A stretch of DNA of 64,000 nt from Ascidia mentula (GCA_947561715.1 OX387198.1:18401891-18465890), one strand, 5' to 3'; positions 9,915 to 22,700 are shown, counted from the first letter of the stretch. The notes: generated by a model not told the origin, from the letters alone. Made by a program: numbers and translations.

Positions 9915-12900
9915 ATGTATTCAAATGAAATTCATTTGTCGGATTTTACATCCACAAACATAGTTAAAAAGGTATGTAGGCATGTTAATAAAACAAAAAC
10001 TGTTTTGACATCATTACAAGCTATTTCTTTGTCTATGTATAGTGGTTTCAGTTAAAACAGGATGCCAGAAACTGTGCACAACAGTTTCTGGAATCAGTCC
10101 AACTGAAATTAAAGGACTCACAAGTCAAAACTGAAGGTAAGGGGATTAGCTAAAACTCTCTTATAGGTAGCATAGCATAAAATTATTGTTTTTAATAGAA
10201 GTTTTGTTATTATGTATTTAAAAAAAAAAAATGATGACGTAATTACGAAGTGGAGGTCAAAATTTGCTACTTTGTAATTCAGTTTCACATAAAGTTCATT
10301 GGAGTGAGACCAATGGAATTCCATACATAATTACACAGGAGGAGCTCGGAAAAACATGTTGTCATTTTGACAGATACTTTGAAACTAAAACTAATTGTCC
10401 ACTCCACTATGTAGTGACAATTTGTGATGTGTTACACTTTCCAGAGAACAAAAATAAGTGATTGTTGCAAACTATTTGTCCTATAGGTAAACTTGTACGA
10501 AGTTGTTAATTTTGCATTAAACAGGATTGGAAGCACAATTTTAACTACCACACTGTATCTCATAGCTAAAATTGTATAACCGACATTAAATGCAATGCAA
10601 ATGTAGCATGCTATGAAATTGAGTGGATAAAAGTTGTGGTATATTGCATTTAAAAAGCAATAATTGCACTAAACCAAAAGGTAGACCATCCCTGGTGTAA
10701 AGCATGAAGTTTAGCATTGGTCATTTGTGTATATAGAACCAGGATACAACCTACCAGCTTGATAAGGCAAGTAAAGCAATCAGGCAACGCATGTCTGTCA
10801 AAGCTGCAGATTTGTTGCAAGAAATAGGATTTTATGTAAAATTTGTGAAAGTCATGTTTGAGCCAGAAAATCAAGGCAAAATAAAGGTTAGCTTCATTAT
10901 GTTGTTAGTGTTGAATGTAGATAGACGGACATCTATGTTTTTTAGCAACAGACATTTAAGAATCCAAATGAGCCGGACAGTTTGCACAGTGACCACCAAA
11001 ATGCACAGGTAGTTGTTTGGGTTAACAGATATTGTTTTTCATTTGACACTAACATTTTGCAGTGGGTTAACTCGATGGATGAAGCTTATAAAGTAATTGA
11101 AAAGTTTGAAGTTTCAACCCTAACAAAGTTTATTAAAAAGGAGAAGGATGAATATGGTATGCAAAAAGTGTCCAGTAATAAGATAAGTTTTATGATAAAC
11201 CTTTAAACCATTTTCGCAGACATTTCCAAAGGTAGAATATTTCGGGACAACAGCTCACAAATACCATACATTATTTTAAAAAGTGTGAGTTTGGAATGCC
11301 ACCAGGGTAAAGATCGCAACAACAAGAAAAATGAGACACGTGCTGCATCTATCCCTAAACATGTAAATTTTTGTGAGACAGGTGATTCAACTGAATTAAC
11401 TGGGTCATTTGTTGAAATTTTTGTAGTTGCAAGATCATCCGAACCCTTGCAAAAAGAGGTTGTTTGTGCAAGGAACAAAAAAAAAGGATTGCAAAGCAAA
11501 AATATATGTGCAAAAAATTATAAAATTTCCACTGTTTAAGGTAGTTTGTATTCCTTTGATGATATAAGTATTCTACAGCTGCGTACTTAGACAACTTGAT
11601 AATTGTAGTTATCCAGTTTGAGGTAAATGTCAGTTGTTCAAATTTTCATGTTTTACTAAAAATGCTACTTTGTCCATGACCTTTTTTATTTGGGTAAAGT
11701 TCTCATTAAAACCAGCAAACTGTACACCATTAAATGTGTCAATCTTTGTCCAGAAAAATTCCCCCAAAAAAAGCAAGATATATTATGAACTTTATCATTT
11801 TTTGCTAATCTAATTTAGAAAGCATCTAGCTATAACTTCAATATCAATATTTAATATTTAGGAACACAACTCACGGGTTTTCTCATAATGCTGAGTATAA
11901 ATAGACTGGCCCATATTGCTATTAACACTGTCATGTTAAAGACGTTTCGACAAAAACTTTTGTCATCATCAGTTTGACTGACGCGATTGGTAGAGCTCCA
12001 TCAATATAACGTCTTTAACATGACAGTGTTAATAGCAATATGGGCCAGTCTATTTATACTCAATATTTAATATACTTTCTAATCTTATGTAAAAATGCCA
12101 AATCTAGTAGTGCAAGTCTATACCTGAGAGTTATGTGTTGAACTGTCCAATTGTTCACATAATACATGTAGCTTTTTACAATTTTTAAAAGTCATGCTTA
12201 CAAGACATCCTCATAAAGAAAAGAGCAAATGTCATTATTAAAGATCTATTATCAAATAATGATGGACAATTGGTGAAAGAAATGGCTTGCAGCATTCGTT
12301 TTCCAATAAACAGTCATCATTCTGGTCATGTTGTGGGGGAAGTAGGTGCTAAGGTAGAAAATAATGTAAACATAAAATAATCTATACTTTTTACAATGAA
12401 GGCTGCTGGATTTCTACAACCTGTTGATGAAAGGTTGATTGCAAAAATAGATGAACTGGTTCATGAGGGAGTGATCAATACTGAGGAAATTTTGCGTAGC
12501 CTAAAACGCTATGTAGTCCATGAACTTTTTAAAAATGAAAAGGGTCCAGTCTTTTCAAATAGACGATTTTATCCTACAAAAAAGGATGTGCAAAATCATT
12601 ACTACAAAGCTTTTTCAAAATACAGGTTGGCAAAAATCGATCAAACCAATGTCCAATGTTTGGTTGATGAGTGGAAACAAAGTGGCGATGCAGATGATAA
12701 AATACATTATCGCCCATATGTTGCCAGCAAGATACCTGATGTTATTGGGAATGGAGAATCAGCACCAGTAATTCATTCAGAACAAACTATGTTGTTTGTA
12801 CACCAATTTGCCTGGCAGCACAGATTGCTTATTCGTTATGGGCAAGATATTTGTTTACTGGATGCTACATACAAAACATCCAAATATGCCCTTCCTTTAT

Positions 12901-13888
12901 TTTTTCTTTGTGTAAAAACAAATGTTGGCTACCAAGTTGTGGCCAGCTTCATTACACAAAATGAACGGCAATTGGACATTGAAGAGGCACTGTCCATCTT
13001 AAAATCTTGGTCACCTTCTTGGAAACCAAGTTTCTTTATGGTTGACAAATGTGACGCAGAAATACATGCAATTGAAAGTGTTTTTGCGGGTATACATGTT
13101 CCTCTCTGTAGTTTGTAAGACATAATTTGATGAGATAAATTTACTTACAGATACAAATGTCCTTATTTGTGATTTCCATCGAGAACAGGCATGGGAAAGA
13201 TGGGTAAGAAAGTCTGACAATAATGTTGGCCAACATAAAGACGAAGTGCTTTCACTAATGAGAAATATAACAAGTGCTGAATGTGAAGAGAGCTATGAAA
13301 AAGCATTGCAGCTCTTGCAGTCAAGCCCACATTGGAAAAACAATGTAAAACTGCAAAAGTACTTCACTAATATTTGGCTAAAAGAAAAAAAAGTATGTTA
13401 TATAGCAGTTACAAAATAGTTTCATAATGTAAAAACCAACAAATTATAGCGATGGTTATGGTTACATCGAGCCGATCAGTTGAAGGTCCTCATTCGCACA
13501 AACAATGGTGTGGAGAGACAAAATCGTGTTTTAAAAGAATGTCATGTCAGATTTAGGACAGACAAGTCTCTGTCTGGTCTGATTACAATTCTGCACAAAG
13601 AATTCCTGCCAAATGATGGAACAAGTAAGTTAAAATATTACATGGTAAAAATGAAATATACAGAATATATTTTATGCAGGTATAAACAAGAAAACTTAAG
13701 ATCTTCAAGCAATTATAGAAGTTACCACAAAAACATTCCCACAAAAACATCAGCCAAGGAAGGTGGTAAAACATTGCATAAAACGTATAGGAGAGTCTGA
13801 AAATGTTGAGGCAAGTAAAATTTGTAGACTAGGAGATGATGTTGTTACTGTTGCAAGCAGTTCCACTTTAAGTGATTTTTTGAATTAG
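9915..13888 (+). CDS. CaRF-like / MULE-type transposase-domain protein, multi-exon, with a 3' frameshift
   Basis: The exon chain has compatible phases and GT/AG borders: 9915-9971, 10052-10136, 10283 to about 10457, 10658-10694, 10758-10886, 10952-11008, 11063-11156, 11220-11362, 11427-11540, 12192-12341, 12402-13089, 13151-13392, 13450-13624 and 13664-13888. I chose the ATG at 9915 as the first with a spliceable frame. An AT-hook-like KPKGRPS lies in exon 4. Exons 7-9 resemble the N-terminal region of calcium-responsive transcription factor-like proteins (ECHQGKDRN, QGTKKKDCKAKI). The next exons hold a MULE transposase core: Asp in LLDATYKT (12861), Asp in MVDKCDAEI (13044), a CDFHREQAWERW block, and Glu in NNGVERQNR (13513). 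These match the expected DDE triad. Near the end the frame slips by one base in the A-run at 13743-13747; family-like sequence (VVKHCIKR) continues in the other frame to a stop at 13888. It may be a transposon gene or a domesticated relative. The exon borders are my reading and unproven. Confidence 0.78.
11892..12062. mobile_element. Perfect 55-bp inverted-repeat hairpin with a hammerhead-like loop
   Basis: Arms 11892-11946 and 12008-12062 are perfect inverted copies (TGAGTATAAATAGACTGG at each outer end). The loop of 61 bases, read on the minus strand, holds CTGATGA, a self-complementary GACAAAA/TTTTGTC stem, then GAAACGTC. CUGAUGA-stem-GAAA is the conserved core of hammerhead ribozymes, and Penelope-like elements are known to carry such ribozymes in their terminal repeats. 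Here the arms would form stem III. It lies in an intron of the CaRF-like/MULE gene (11541-12191). One extra U between the core and stem II makes the match imperfect. Confidence 0.7.
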
Positions 13889-16585
13889 GGGACATTGAAA
13901 GACTGGATGCCTGTGAGGGGGTTTTCGAAAACATGCCAAATGCTGTTTCCCATCCACTTCCATACTGGGATGAAAATATACTTAAAATTAAACAACAATT
14001 CCGTTCTCCTTCTTGCAAAGTAGTAGGTTAGTGTCAATTTTTTCCATAAATAATGTTAATTGTAGTGATGGACTTTTTATCCATAAAGGATGTTAATTAT
14101 AGTGATGAACTTTTTGCCAGGAAGTTGGTGTATTTTTTGAATGTTTGTTGTTGTGTCTTTTGTTTAAAACTAGTGGTTAGTGTGAAATGTGCAGTGATAG
14201 ATGCGGCCATTATGTTGTGTGGTTGATATTTTTTGTATGTGGAGCTATTTATGTTGATTTTATCAGAAAAATTTAGACAGTCATGTGTAGACTAAAAATT
14301 CAGTCTGCACAAGGTTTATGTGAATTTGCTGAGTGAATAGGTGGTATTTCATGGTCTTTTGTTCTGACATGAAAGAATCATGGTAAACCAACCTTATTTT
14401 CTCAGAGACTAACATCAGCTGTTAAATCAGCTTTTACTAATTTCAAGATCTGTTGTTATAGTTAGAGGTGGAGGATCTTGTGAGACATGCATAGCAATGT
14501 TAAAAGGTAAAAGTACAGAATCTTGTGTCTCTGTAAATGAACTGAAAAGTGCAACAGGAAATGTAAAACAATAAGTTTATTGCAGCAATATTTTTATCTA
14601 AGACATCAAATGTTTTAGAGCGATGAAAGTAGTAGAAAGTCTGTCTTTAATGAATGGCAAAAATTATTCTTTGAGCACCAAAAGTTAAATTTACAAGAAC
14701 CTGTTACAAGACGGGAGGTATCATCCTGACATAATTAGATGGGCTGTTGAGTTTTACTCTAGATCACCAGCAGCATACGAACATGTCAGAACCAGTGGTG
14801 TTTTAATTTTACCATCAACTTCAACAATCAAACAATATCGGTCAGTCTGCAAAAAGTTTATTTTGAATTGCTTGTATTTTTAAACATATAACACAATTTA
14901 TTCAAGAAATTGTATTTCGCCAAAACCTGGTATAAACATGCTTGCACTACGTGAAAATGGCCCCCTGCCATCTTATTTAACGCTCGATGAAATGAAAAGT
15001 ATAACAATTCTATCTGCAGCATATCTCTGTTTTATCTTCAACAATTATTTGCAGTTCGTGAAAATCTTGTTATAAAAGATGGCAAATTGGTTGGGTTTGT
15101 AGATATTCCGGAAGGCGGAGGTTGCAATGACTTGAAACTGGCAACCCACATCCTTGGTTTGTAAATCGCTTTTTTATAATGCACTATTTGTGATTTATAC
15201 AATCAGTCACTGAATTTCAGTGTTTTATGTGAGATCCATACAAGCGAGAGCTGTCTCTTCCACTTGCTTGGTACCCTACCAACACCGCTCCAGCAGAGCA
15301 GCTGGCTTTAATTTTTTGGAATATTTTACATGATTGTGAAACCAGAAATGTTAATATTCATGCAGTTGTTGCAGATGGATCTGCTACCAACAGAAAGTTT
15401 TTTAAATTAATTTCCGGCATGGACAACATTTCCATTACAAAAGCTCTAACAGCTCCGAATCCATTCACAGAGGAACAAAGGATGGTATTTTTATGTTCAG
15501 ACCCATCTCACTTGTTAAAAGTATTGGGAAACTTTTTTTTCCTGGGGCCAACTGACTTTCAAAATATGTGTAATTTTATGTAGACAACAAGAAATTCGCT
15601 ATTTGCGTCCAAACCAACTAGTTCAAGATACATGAATATGGAAGGACACGGTAAAGATATCTTGTGGACCCATATAAAGGAATTGTATAAATTGGAAAAA
15701 AGTTCTACACTTTTGTCTTGTACCAGATTAACAGATGCCCATATAAATCTAAATCCATTCACAAAAGTTAGTAGTACTGTGCCAGAAAAAGCCATATTAT
15801 CAACATTTGATATGTTTTTTTTTTTCATAGATGAAAGTAAGCTTGGCAAGAGACACTCTTAGCTGGAAAGTTGGAAACTGCCTCAAAATGATCCCACAGG
15901 CAATGGGCACTGCTAATTATGTACTGCTATTTGCAAAGTAAACACACTGAAACCTTCTATATTCATTTGTTTTTTTTGCATTTAATCCAAAACATCTTTT
16001 TCTACAAGGTGGTTCGATATCGTAAATAGCACTATACCGATTCGAAATATGATGGATGACAGAATCATTTGGTTGAAAACTACATTTGTCAGCACATTGC
16101 AAAATTGGCAGGTAATCCAAATAGATCAAATTGTTTTAAATTTAAATATACATTACATTTTCTATGTATTGTAGGCTAGTGTTAAAACTGCTGAAAAAAG
16201 ACGCATTATGGCATATCCTACTTTGGAAGGCCTTTTGTTCACGACTTTTAGTCTAATTGGTGTTTGCCAACAGCTTCTTGAAATAAATAGTTTGGAGTAT
16301 GTGTTACTGCATACCTTTACCCAAGATGTGTTGGAAGCATTTTTTGGGAACATAGTAAGTACCATGATTTTTGTGTGATTCAAACAAAACTCAGAAAATG
16401 TTCAGAGACAACTTGGCCGGCGGTCTTCAAATCCAGACATTTCTCAAGTATCTTATGGCATGCAACACATTTTACAACGAAAAATTATTAAAAAAATTAA
16501 GGGTGGAAGCACAACCCATGGAGCCAAAAACTCATGGATAACAGTATCTAATGAGCCAATGCCCAAGAAGGGGCGAATTGCTTAA
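13889..16585 (+). pseudogene. P-element/THAP9-like transposase gene, 11 exons, two frame breaks, no THAP domain seen
   Basis: Exons: 13889-14026, 14462-14562, 14619-14840, 14907-14998, 15055-15156, 15221-15520, 15584-15766, 15831-15937, 16009-16111, 16175-16354 and 16406-16585, with introns mostly of 51-71 bases. Sequence typical of P-element-type transposases runs throughout: RYHPDIIRWAVEFYSRSP, LTLDEMK, GKLVGFVDIPEG, VVADGSATNRKFFKL, FLCSDPSHLLK, TFTQDVLEAFFGN and, at the C-terminus, NEPMPKKGR. Candidate catalytic residues of the RNase H-like core are Asp 15102-15104, Asp 15374-15376 and Glu 16334-16336. The frame breaks once near 14690-14712 and once near 15245-15260. The first two exons are the least certain, and no THAP zinc-finger domain was found upstream. 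Such enzymes cut and paste DNA in the nucleus. This copy is probably inactive unless the breaks are assembly errors. Confidence 0.82.
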
Positions 16586-16782
16586 ACTTTTTGGTTCTTA
16601 TGTACATAATTTATTGTTTTATATATTTGTTTATCAATTGTTAAAATCTGTGAAAAAGATAAACAGCAAGAAACACACAAGACTGTTTATTGTCACCACT
16701 AGTAGGGTTTCAACATGCGCTAGGTTTTGTCCCATTGATACAATAAGGTAAGACACATTTAAACATATTTGTAATAATCACC

Positions 16783-17660
16783 TTACTTGCTACATTTGTT
16801 TTTCAGGTCACCCCGCAGTCCTTTGGATTGTTTACAAGTTTTACCTAGCATTTTTTCCACAAGTTTCTTTGAAAAAGTGTGAGATAAAACACGGACAAAC
16901 AATTTAACTATATAAGTCACGACTTTATCGACCATATCAACCTCCTTTTTGCACACAGATTTGAGTGTGTCAATTAGAAGCATAAAATAGTTGCAAGCAC
17001 ACACTGATTCCGCCAATAAAACAAAGTCCACTTTTCCTGGGGCTTGATTAACTTCTTTAGTAGTTAAATATATACCTTTTGGAGCAAGTGTAATAAATCT
17101 TCTGATGGATATTTAAGGCAACCACTTTTGAATTCCATTATTTTAATTAATTTCCCCTGTGGCTGTGTTGCTTGCAGGAAATCCAAAACTTCAGTACATG
17201 TAAACTTTTTTTGGGCCTTCTGCAGTGTATAACCTCCCAAGTATTCAATAATATCATTTTCTTTTTCACCTATTTCCCCGTATGCTTTTTCAACAGGTTG
17301 CACAACTGGTAGTTTGACAATAGCCTGCATTATCTTTAATAAAACATGAGCCGCATTGCACTGATTAAGTCCTTCTGCAAAGTATTTTTGCGCATTTTTA
17401 CAAATTTTTGGATAATGTGATATGATATCAGACATTTTGTTTTTTTCATTTGTTAACCTGGACCATTCAAGAACAATCTCTTCACCAGATTTTGACAGAT
17501 GAACGTTATATTTAATTAACGTTTCAGATACGTTTGCTGTAAATGTAGCTGCCTCCGCGTGATCGCCGTCAAGGTCATCCAGAAGAAGATCGTTTATGAC
17601 TTCAACGGTCATAACATCATGCCAAATGGACTGGGTAATTGCGAACTCCATTTTCATCAA
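16783..17660 (-). CDS. Unassigned protein gene, convergent to the P-like transposase, one frame change
   Basis: The first frame runs from the ATG at 17660 to 17064 (198 residues) and is rich in Lys, Asp and Glu, with IIEYLGGYTLQKAQKKF near residue 135. The second frame, open to 16783, continues with hydrophobic and basic sequence (CKQSKGLRGDLKNKCSK at the end). The two are in different registers; the change lies near 17040-17080, where a GT donor (AAAAG then GTATAT) also exists, though the implied intron would be very short. Proteins with a similar EYLGGY block and Lys/Arg-rich SKSLR-type tail occur, as I recall, beside or within transposon-derived genes in invertebrates. I cannot name the family. 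It points toward the P-like gene and may belong to the same element. Confidence 0.5.
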
Positions 17661-17994
17661 TAAAAATATTTGCTATCGCCTGTACAAACTATCACAAGTT
17701 GTCTGCCAGAGACATACGACTTCAGTTTAGCGTAATCTACTAGTCAGTAAGCAACTACAAAATGCAACAAACTTAACAAAACAAGCAAAGTAACTTACAG
17801 CTACATTATTTTAATGTTATAATTTGCAATAACAGTTTTAAGTTCGCTTAACTTCCGTCACTACATTAAGTTTAGCTGCAGAAAACCGTGTTTTCAAATG
17901 TCAACCAGACAGTATTAGAGCAGATGCAACCATGCATGACCGAGACAATCAGTCGGCCTACTATATGTTTAGTATACTATGGTGATAGCCTTGA
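17661..17994. other. Spacer between unassigned gene and satellite region
   Basis: No open frame or repeat recognised. It would hold the promoter and 5' end of the minus-strand gene starting at 17660. No terminal inverted repeat shared with the left side of the transposase cluster was found by eye. Confidence 0.4.
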
Positions 17995-19785
17995 AAACAA
18001 GATTTTTGGGATTTAATACTGATATGCGGCCTCAGGGAAATTAGCCATTCTGTATACTGCGCAATGTGTGTCAAATTTATGCTTAAATTTGTAAGTTTAT
18101 GTATTTCGAGGAACATGGAAAGGTTTTCAAGCATCTCCAGTCACTTATTGCCACCTAGTGACAAAAAAACATTTTTTCACCGCTTTATGTGCATGAATAT
18201 GTGTGGCTAGTTCTTCAATCACAGGCATTTAAATGGCCCAAAAAATTGGTTTAAGAGCATGAATTCTCTGCATGAACAGTCCGCAACACATTTCGGGTTG
18301 ATTTTACCACAGAGCTTTGATGATTTTTCTTTATTTATCATGGCATTTTTGCATTAGCTATCTTTTTCCCAATATCAATTTGACTTAATAATAATGCTTG
18401 CAATTGCTCAAATCAAATGTTACTACACTTTACTTTGTCATAATTAATTAACAAAATTGCTTATTTAACTCTGAGCCATATTTATTACCCCAGAGAGAAG
18501 TGCTCCATCACCATATGATTGATGCTTTATACAAACGGATTCACTGCTTACACCACTGAAACCTGCAATGTTCAACATTTTCTGGGTTTGTGCTACTATT
18601 TTACCAGTAAAGTTGCTCCTAGTTTGGTTTATCAATTGATTTTAAGCAAATAAATGCATTGCATGGTCTTGTATGCAAGTTAATAACACAATTCTCATGT
18701 AATTTTCATGGTGTTGAGATGTTCATAATTTCCTACCACATTGTATGCCCCCTAATTGACCTTTGGATGTTGATTAATTAACACTTGTGTCATGTAATTA
18801 AGCATTGGACATGCAGATTGCAGATGGTTGTTGCATGACTGTCTCATGATATTTGGTTCCATTCTATGTGACCGGTTTGGGGCTTGAAGCATCATCCTCT
18901 GTCTATCAGTTGCCTTGGCGGTAAATCTTTTGACAAGGCCATTTTCTGTTGTTTAGGTGGTGTTAGAAAAACAGCTACAACTCTGGATCCGATGATCAAA
19001 CAGGTGTGAAACTTCACAATGTAATAGTTGAATGGCTCATGTATTGGACTTCAGAGAACAATTGCGATTCTGGGCGGGTGCGCCACTATTAAGACCGCAT
19101 ATCAGTAATTCTATCAAAATAGTTTTGCCCGCGGGGAATGCCCGTCTTGTACTCCCCTGTCATAGAGAGTCTCAGTTTCGTCCCAAGGCAACCGGTGATG
19201 CATTGGTGTCAATTTTCTGGATGAATGAGCAAGAAGTCACATGGTGTAGCCAGGGCGATTTTCAACGTGTTTGGTGCAGTTTTAGTGCAGTTTTTGCTCT
19301 TCTCAGTCAGTCAGACGTTTGGTGCAGGGTGCTGTGAAAAGTTTAGTTGAAACCCATCAAAATTTTCAAGGGGATGTAGCTCAAAATTGAATCACAGAAG
19401 TATACCTTAATTTGTGATTTTATGTTAGGCCCGCCTCTTGGCTACGCCGTAAGGTGAAAATTAGTTGCAAGAAAGTTGCTTAAAGCACCCCCTAGGGGTC
19501 ATTTCGTCCCCCGATCAGTCATTATTTTAGCTAAATGGGCTGCAAAAAAATGTAAGATGGTTTTGCGAAAAAATGAATCGCAAAAACCTCATTCAATTTG
19601 CAATTTAATGTTGGCCCTAACCCTTTTCTACGCAATGGAAAAAAAATTGTCACAGGAAAGTTGCTTTGGTTGCCCCCTGGGACTGTTTTTGCTATCCTAT
19701 AGGACAAAAGATCCTCCTGGAGGCTCCTCGGATCCTTGCTGTGTTTTGGCGGATGCAGCTGCAACTATTTTTTTTTCTCTATGAA
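17995..19785 (-). repeat. Inverted, diverged single copy of the array repeat
   Basis: Read on the minus strand this stretch matches the following arrays throughout. Its left end (GGATTTAATACTGATATGCG) corresponds to the GCCGCATCTCACAATTAAAT block of the 1.8-kb units. 18130-18175 matches the CCACTAG-GGCAAT-AGTGACTGGAG block. 18475-18660 and 18720-18960 match blocks of the 2.1/1.5-kb units. Divergence is visibly higher than between array members, so the copy is older. It meets the direct array head to head at about 19786. Confidence 0.88.
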
Positions 19786-22700
19786 TAATACTCTCTGGGG
19801 TAATAAATATGGCTCAGAGTTAAATAAGCAATTTTGTTAATTAGTGATGACCACGTAAAATGTAGTAACATTTGATTCAAGCAATTGCAAGCATCGATTA
19901 CTAAAGCAAATTGATATTGGGAAAGATAGCAAATGCAAAATGCCATTATGAATGAAAAAAATCATCAAAGCTCTGACAGAAATACTGACATGCTGTCTTA
20001 AATAGTGGGGAACCCGGCCAAAATTTCAATTGCCCTTTGAAGTCCAATGCATGGGTCATTCAACTTACACAATGTGAAGTTTCAAACCTGTTTGATCATC
20101 GAGTCCAGGTAAATGGCTGTGTTTACAACACCATCTAATCAACACAAAAAAGCCTTGTCAACAGAGTTACCACCAAGACACTCATGGACATAGGATGATG
20201 CTTCCAGCCCTAAACCGGTCACATGGAATGGAACCAAATATCATGAGACAGTCATGCAACAACCATCTGCAATCTGCATGTCCAAACCTTAATTACATGA
20301 CACAAGTGTTAATTAATCAACATCCAAAGGTCAATTAGGGGGCATACAATGTGGTAGGAAATTATGAACATCTCAACACCATGAAAATGACATCTGAATG
20401 GTGCTGTTAACTTGCTTCAAGACCATTCAAAACCTCTTCATGTTTCTTCAAATACACAAATCTACAAATTTATGCAAACAATTAACATACATTGCACAGT
20501 TTAGAAAATGGCAATCAGTATTACATACCAAAAATCATGTTTAGAAGGCTGTCTGTATTAACACCCATACTGAGTGATTTGCTTTTTTGCCCAAAACAAT
20601 TCATGAGGTCTCTGAACCAAGAAGAACTACTAGTCTATTCAAAGAGGAAGAAAACGATTACAGCTGCATCGGACAAAACACAGCAACGATCTGAGATCCT
20701 CCAGGAAAATCTTATGTCCTATAGGATAGCATAAACAGTCCCAGGGGGCTACCAAAGCAACTTTCCTGTAACAATAATTTTTGCTGTAGCCTAGAAAGGG
20801 GTTGGGGCCAACATTAAATTGCAAATTTGATGGGGTTTTAGTAATACATTTTTTCACAAAACCAACTTACATTTTTTGATGCCAATTTAGCTAAAATAAT
20901 GACCCCTGGGGGGCGCTTTAAACAATAACCCCGGAACTAATTTTGACCTGAATGCATAGACAAGAGGCGTGCCTAACAAAAAATCACAAATAAAGGCATA
21001 CTTCTGTGATTCAGTTTTGAACTACATCACCTTAAACATTTTGATGCTTTTTCAACAAACTTTTTCACAGCACCCAGTACCAAATGACCAGATGACCGAG
21101 ATGATGATAAAATGCACTAAAACTGCACCTAACACGCTAAAAATCGTCCTGGCAACAGGACGTGCCTTCCTACTCAATCAACAATTAATTTAACTCCAAT
21201 GCATCAACAGTTTCCTTGTGGCGTAAGTGAGTTTATGAGGACATTTGCAACAGACAAATTTTTTGACAGAAATACTGATATGCGGTTTTAAATTGTGGGG
21301 CACCCGGCCAAAATCTCAATTGACCTTTGAAGTCCAATGCATGGGTCATTCAACTTACACAATGTGAAGTTTCAAACCTGTTTGATCATCGAGTCCAGAG
21401 CAATGGCTGTTTTTGCAACACCATCTAATCAACACAAAAAGCCTTGTCAACAGAGTTACCACCAAGACAACCCATAGACAGTGGATGATGTTTCCAGCCC
21501 CAAACTGGTCACACAGAATGGAACCAAATATCATGAGACAGTCATGCAACAACCATCTGCAATCTGCATGTCCAATGCTTAATTACATGACACAAGTGTT
21601 AATTAATCAACATCCAAAGGTCAATTACGGGGCATACAATGTGGTAGGAAATTATGAACATCTCAACACCATGAAAATGACAAAAAAAATGGTGCTGTCA
21701 ACATGCTTACAAGACCATGCAATGTATTATTTGCTTAAATTAATTGATAAACCAAACTAGGAGCAACTTTACTGGCAAAATAGTAGCACAAACCCAGAAA
21801 ATGTTGAACATTGCAGGTTTCAGTGGTGTAAGCAGTGAATCCGTTTGTATAAAGCATCATTCATATGGTGATGGAGCACTTCTCTCTGGGGTAATAAATA
21901 TGGCTCAGAGTTAAATAAGCAATTTTGTTAATTAGTGATGACCACATAAAATGTAGTAACATTTGATTCAAGCAATTGCAAGCATCGATTACTAAAGCAA
22001 ATTGATATTGGGAAAGATAGCAAATGCAAAATGCCATTATGAATGAAAAAAATCATCAAAGCTCTGACAGAAATACTGACATGCTGTCTTAAATAGTGGG
22101 GAACCCGGCCAAAATTTCAATTGCCCTTTGAATTCCAATGCATGGGTCCTTCAATTAACACAATGTGAAGTTTCAAACCTGTTTGATCATCGAGTCCAGG
22201 TAAATGGCTGTGTTTGCAACACCATCTAATCAACACAAAAAGCCTTGTCAACAGAGTTACCACCAAGACACTCGTGGACAGAGGATGATGCTTCCAGCCC
22301 TAAACCGGTCACATGGAATGGAACCAAATATCATGAGACAATCATGCAACAACCATCTGCAATCTGCATGTCCAATGCTTAATTACATGACACAAGTGTT
22401 AATTAATCAACATCAAAAAGCCATTTACGGGGCATACAATGTGGTAGGAAATTATGAACATCTCAACACCATGAAAATGACATCTGAATGGTGCTGTTAA
22501 CTTGCTTCAAGACCATTCAAAACCTCTTCATGTTTCTTCAAATACACAAATCTACAAATTTATGCAAACAATTAACATACATTGCACAGTTTAGAAAATG
22601 GCAATCAGTATTACATACCAAAAATCACGTTTAGAAGGCTGTCTGTATTAACACCCATACTGAGTGATTTGCTTTTTTGCCCAAAACAATTCATGAGGTC

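Noticed and set aside
12396..13118. Independent single-exon gene starting at the ATG at 12396
   Set aside because: The ATG lies just before a splice acceptor (AATGAAG then GCTGCTGG). The upstream exon 12192-12341 joins in phase, so it is an internal exon.
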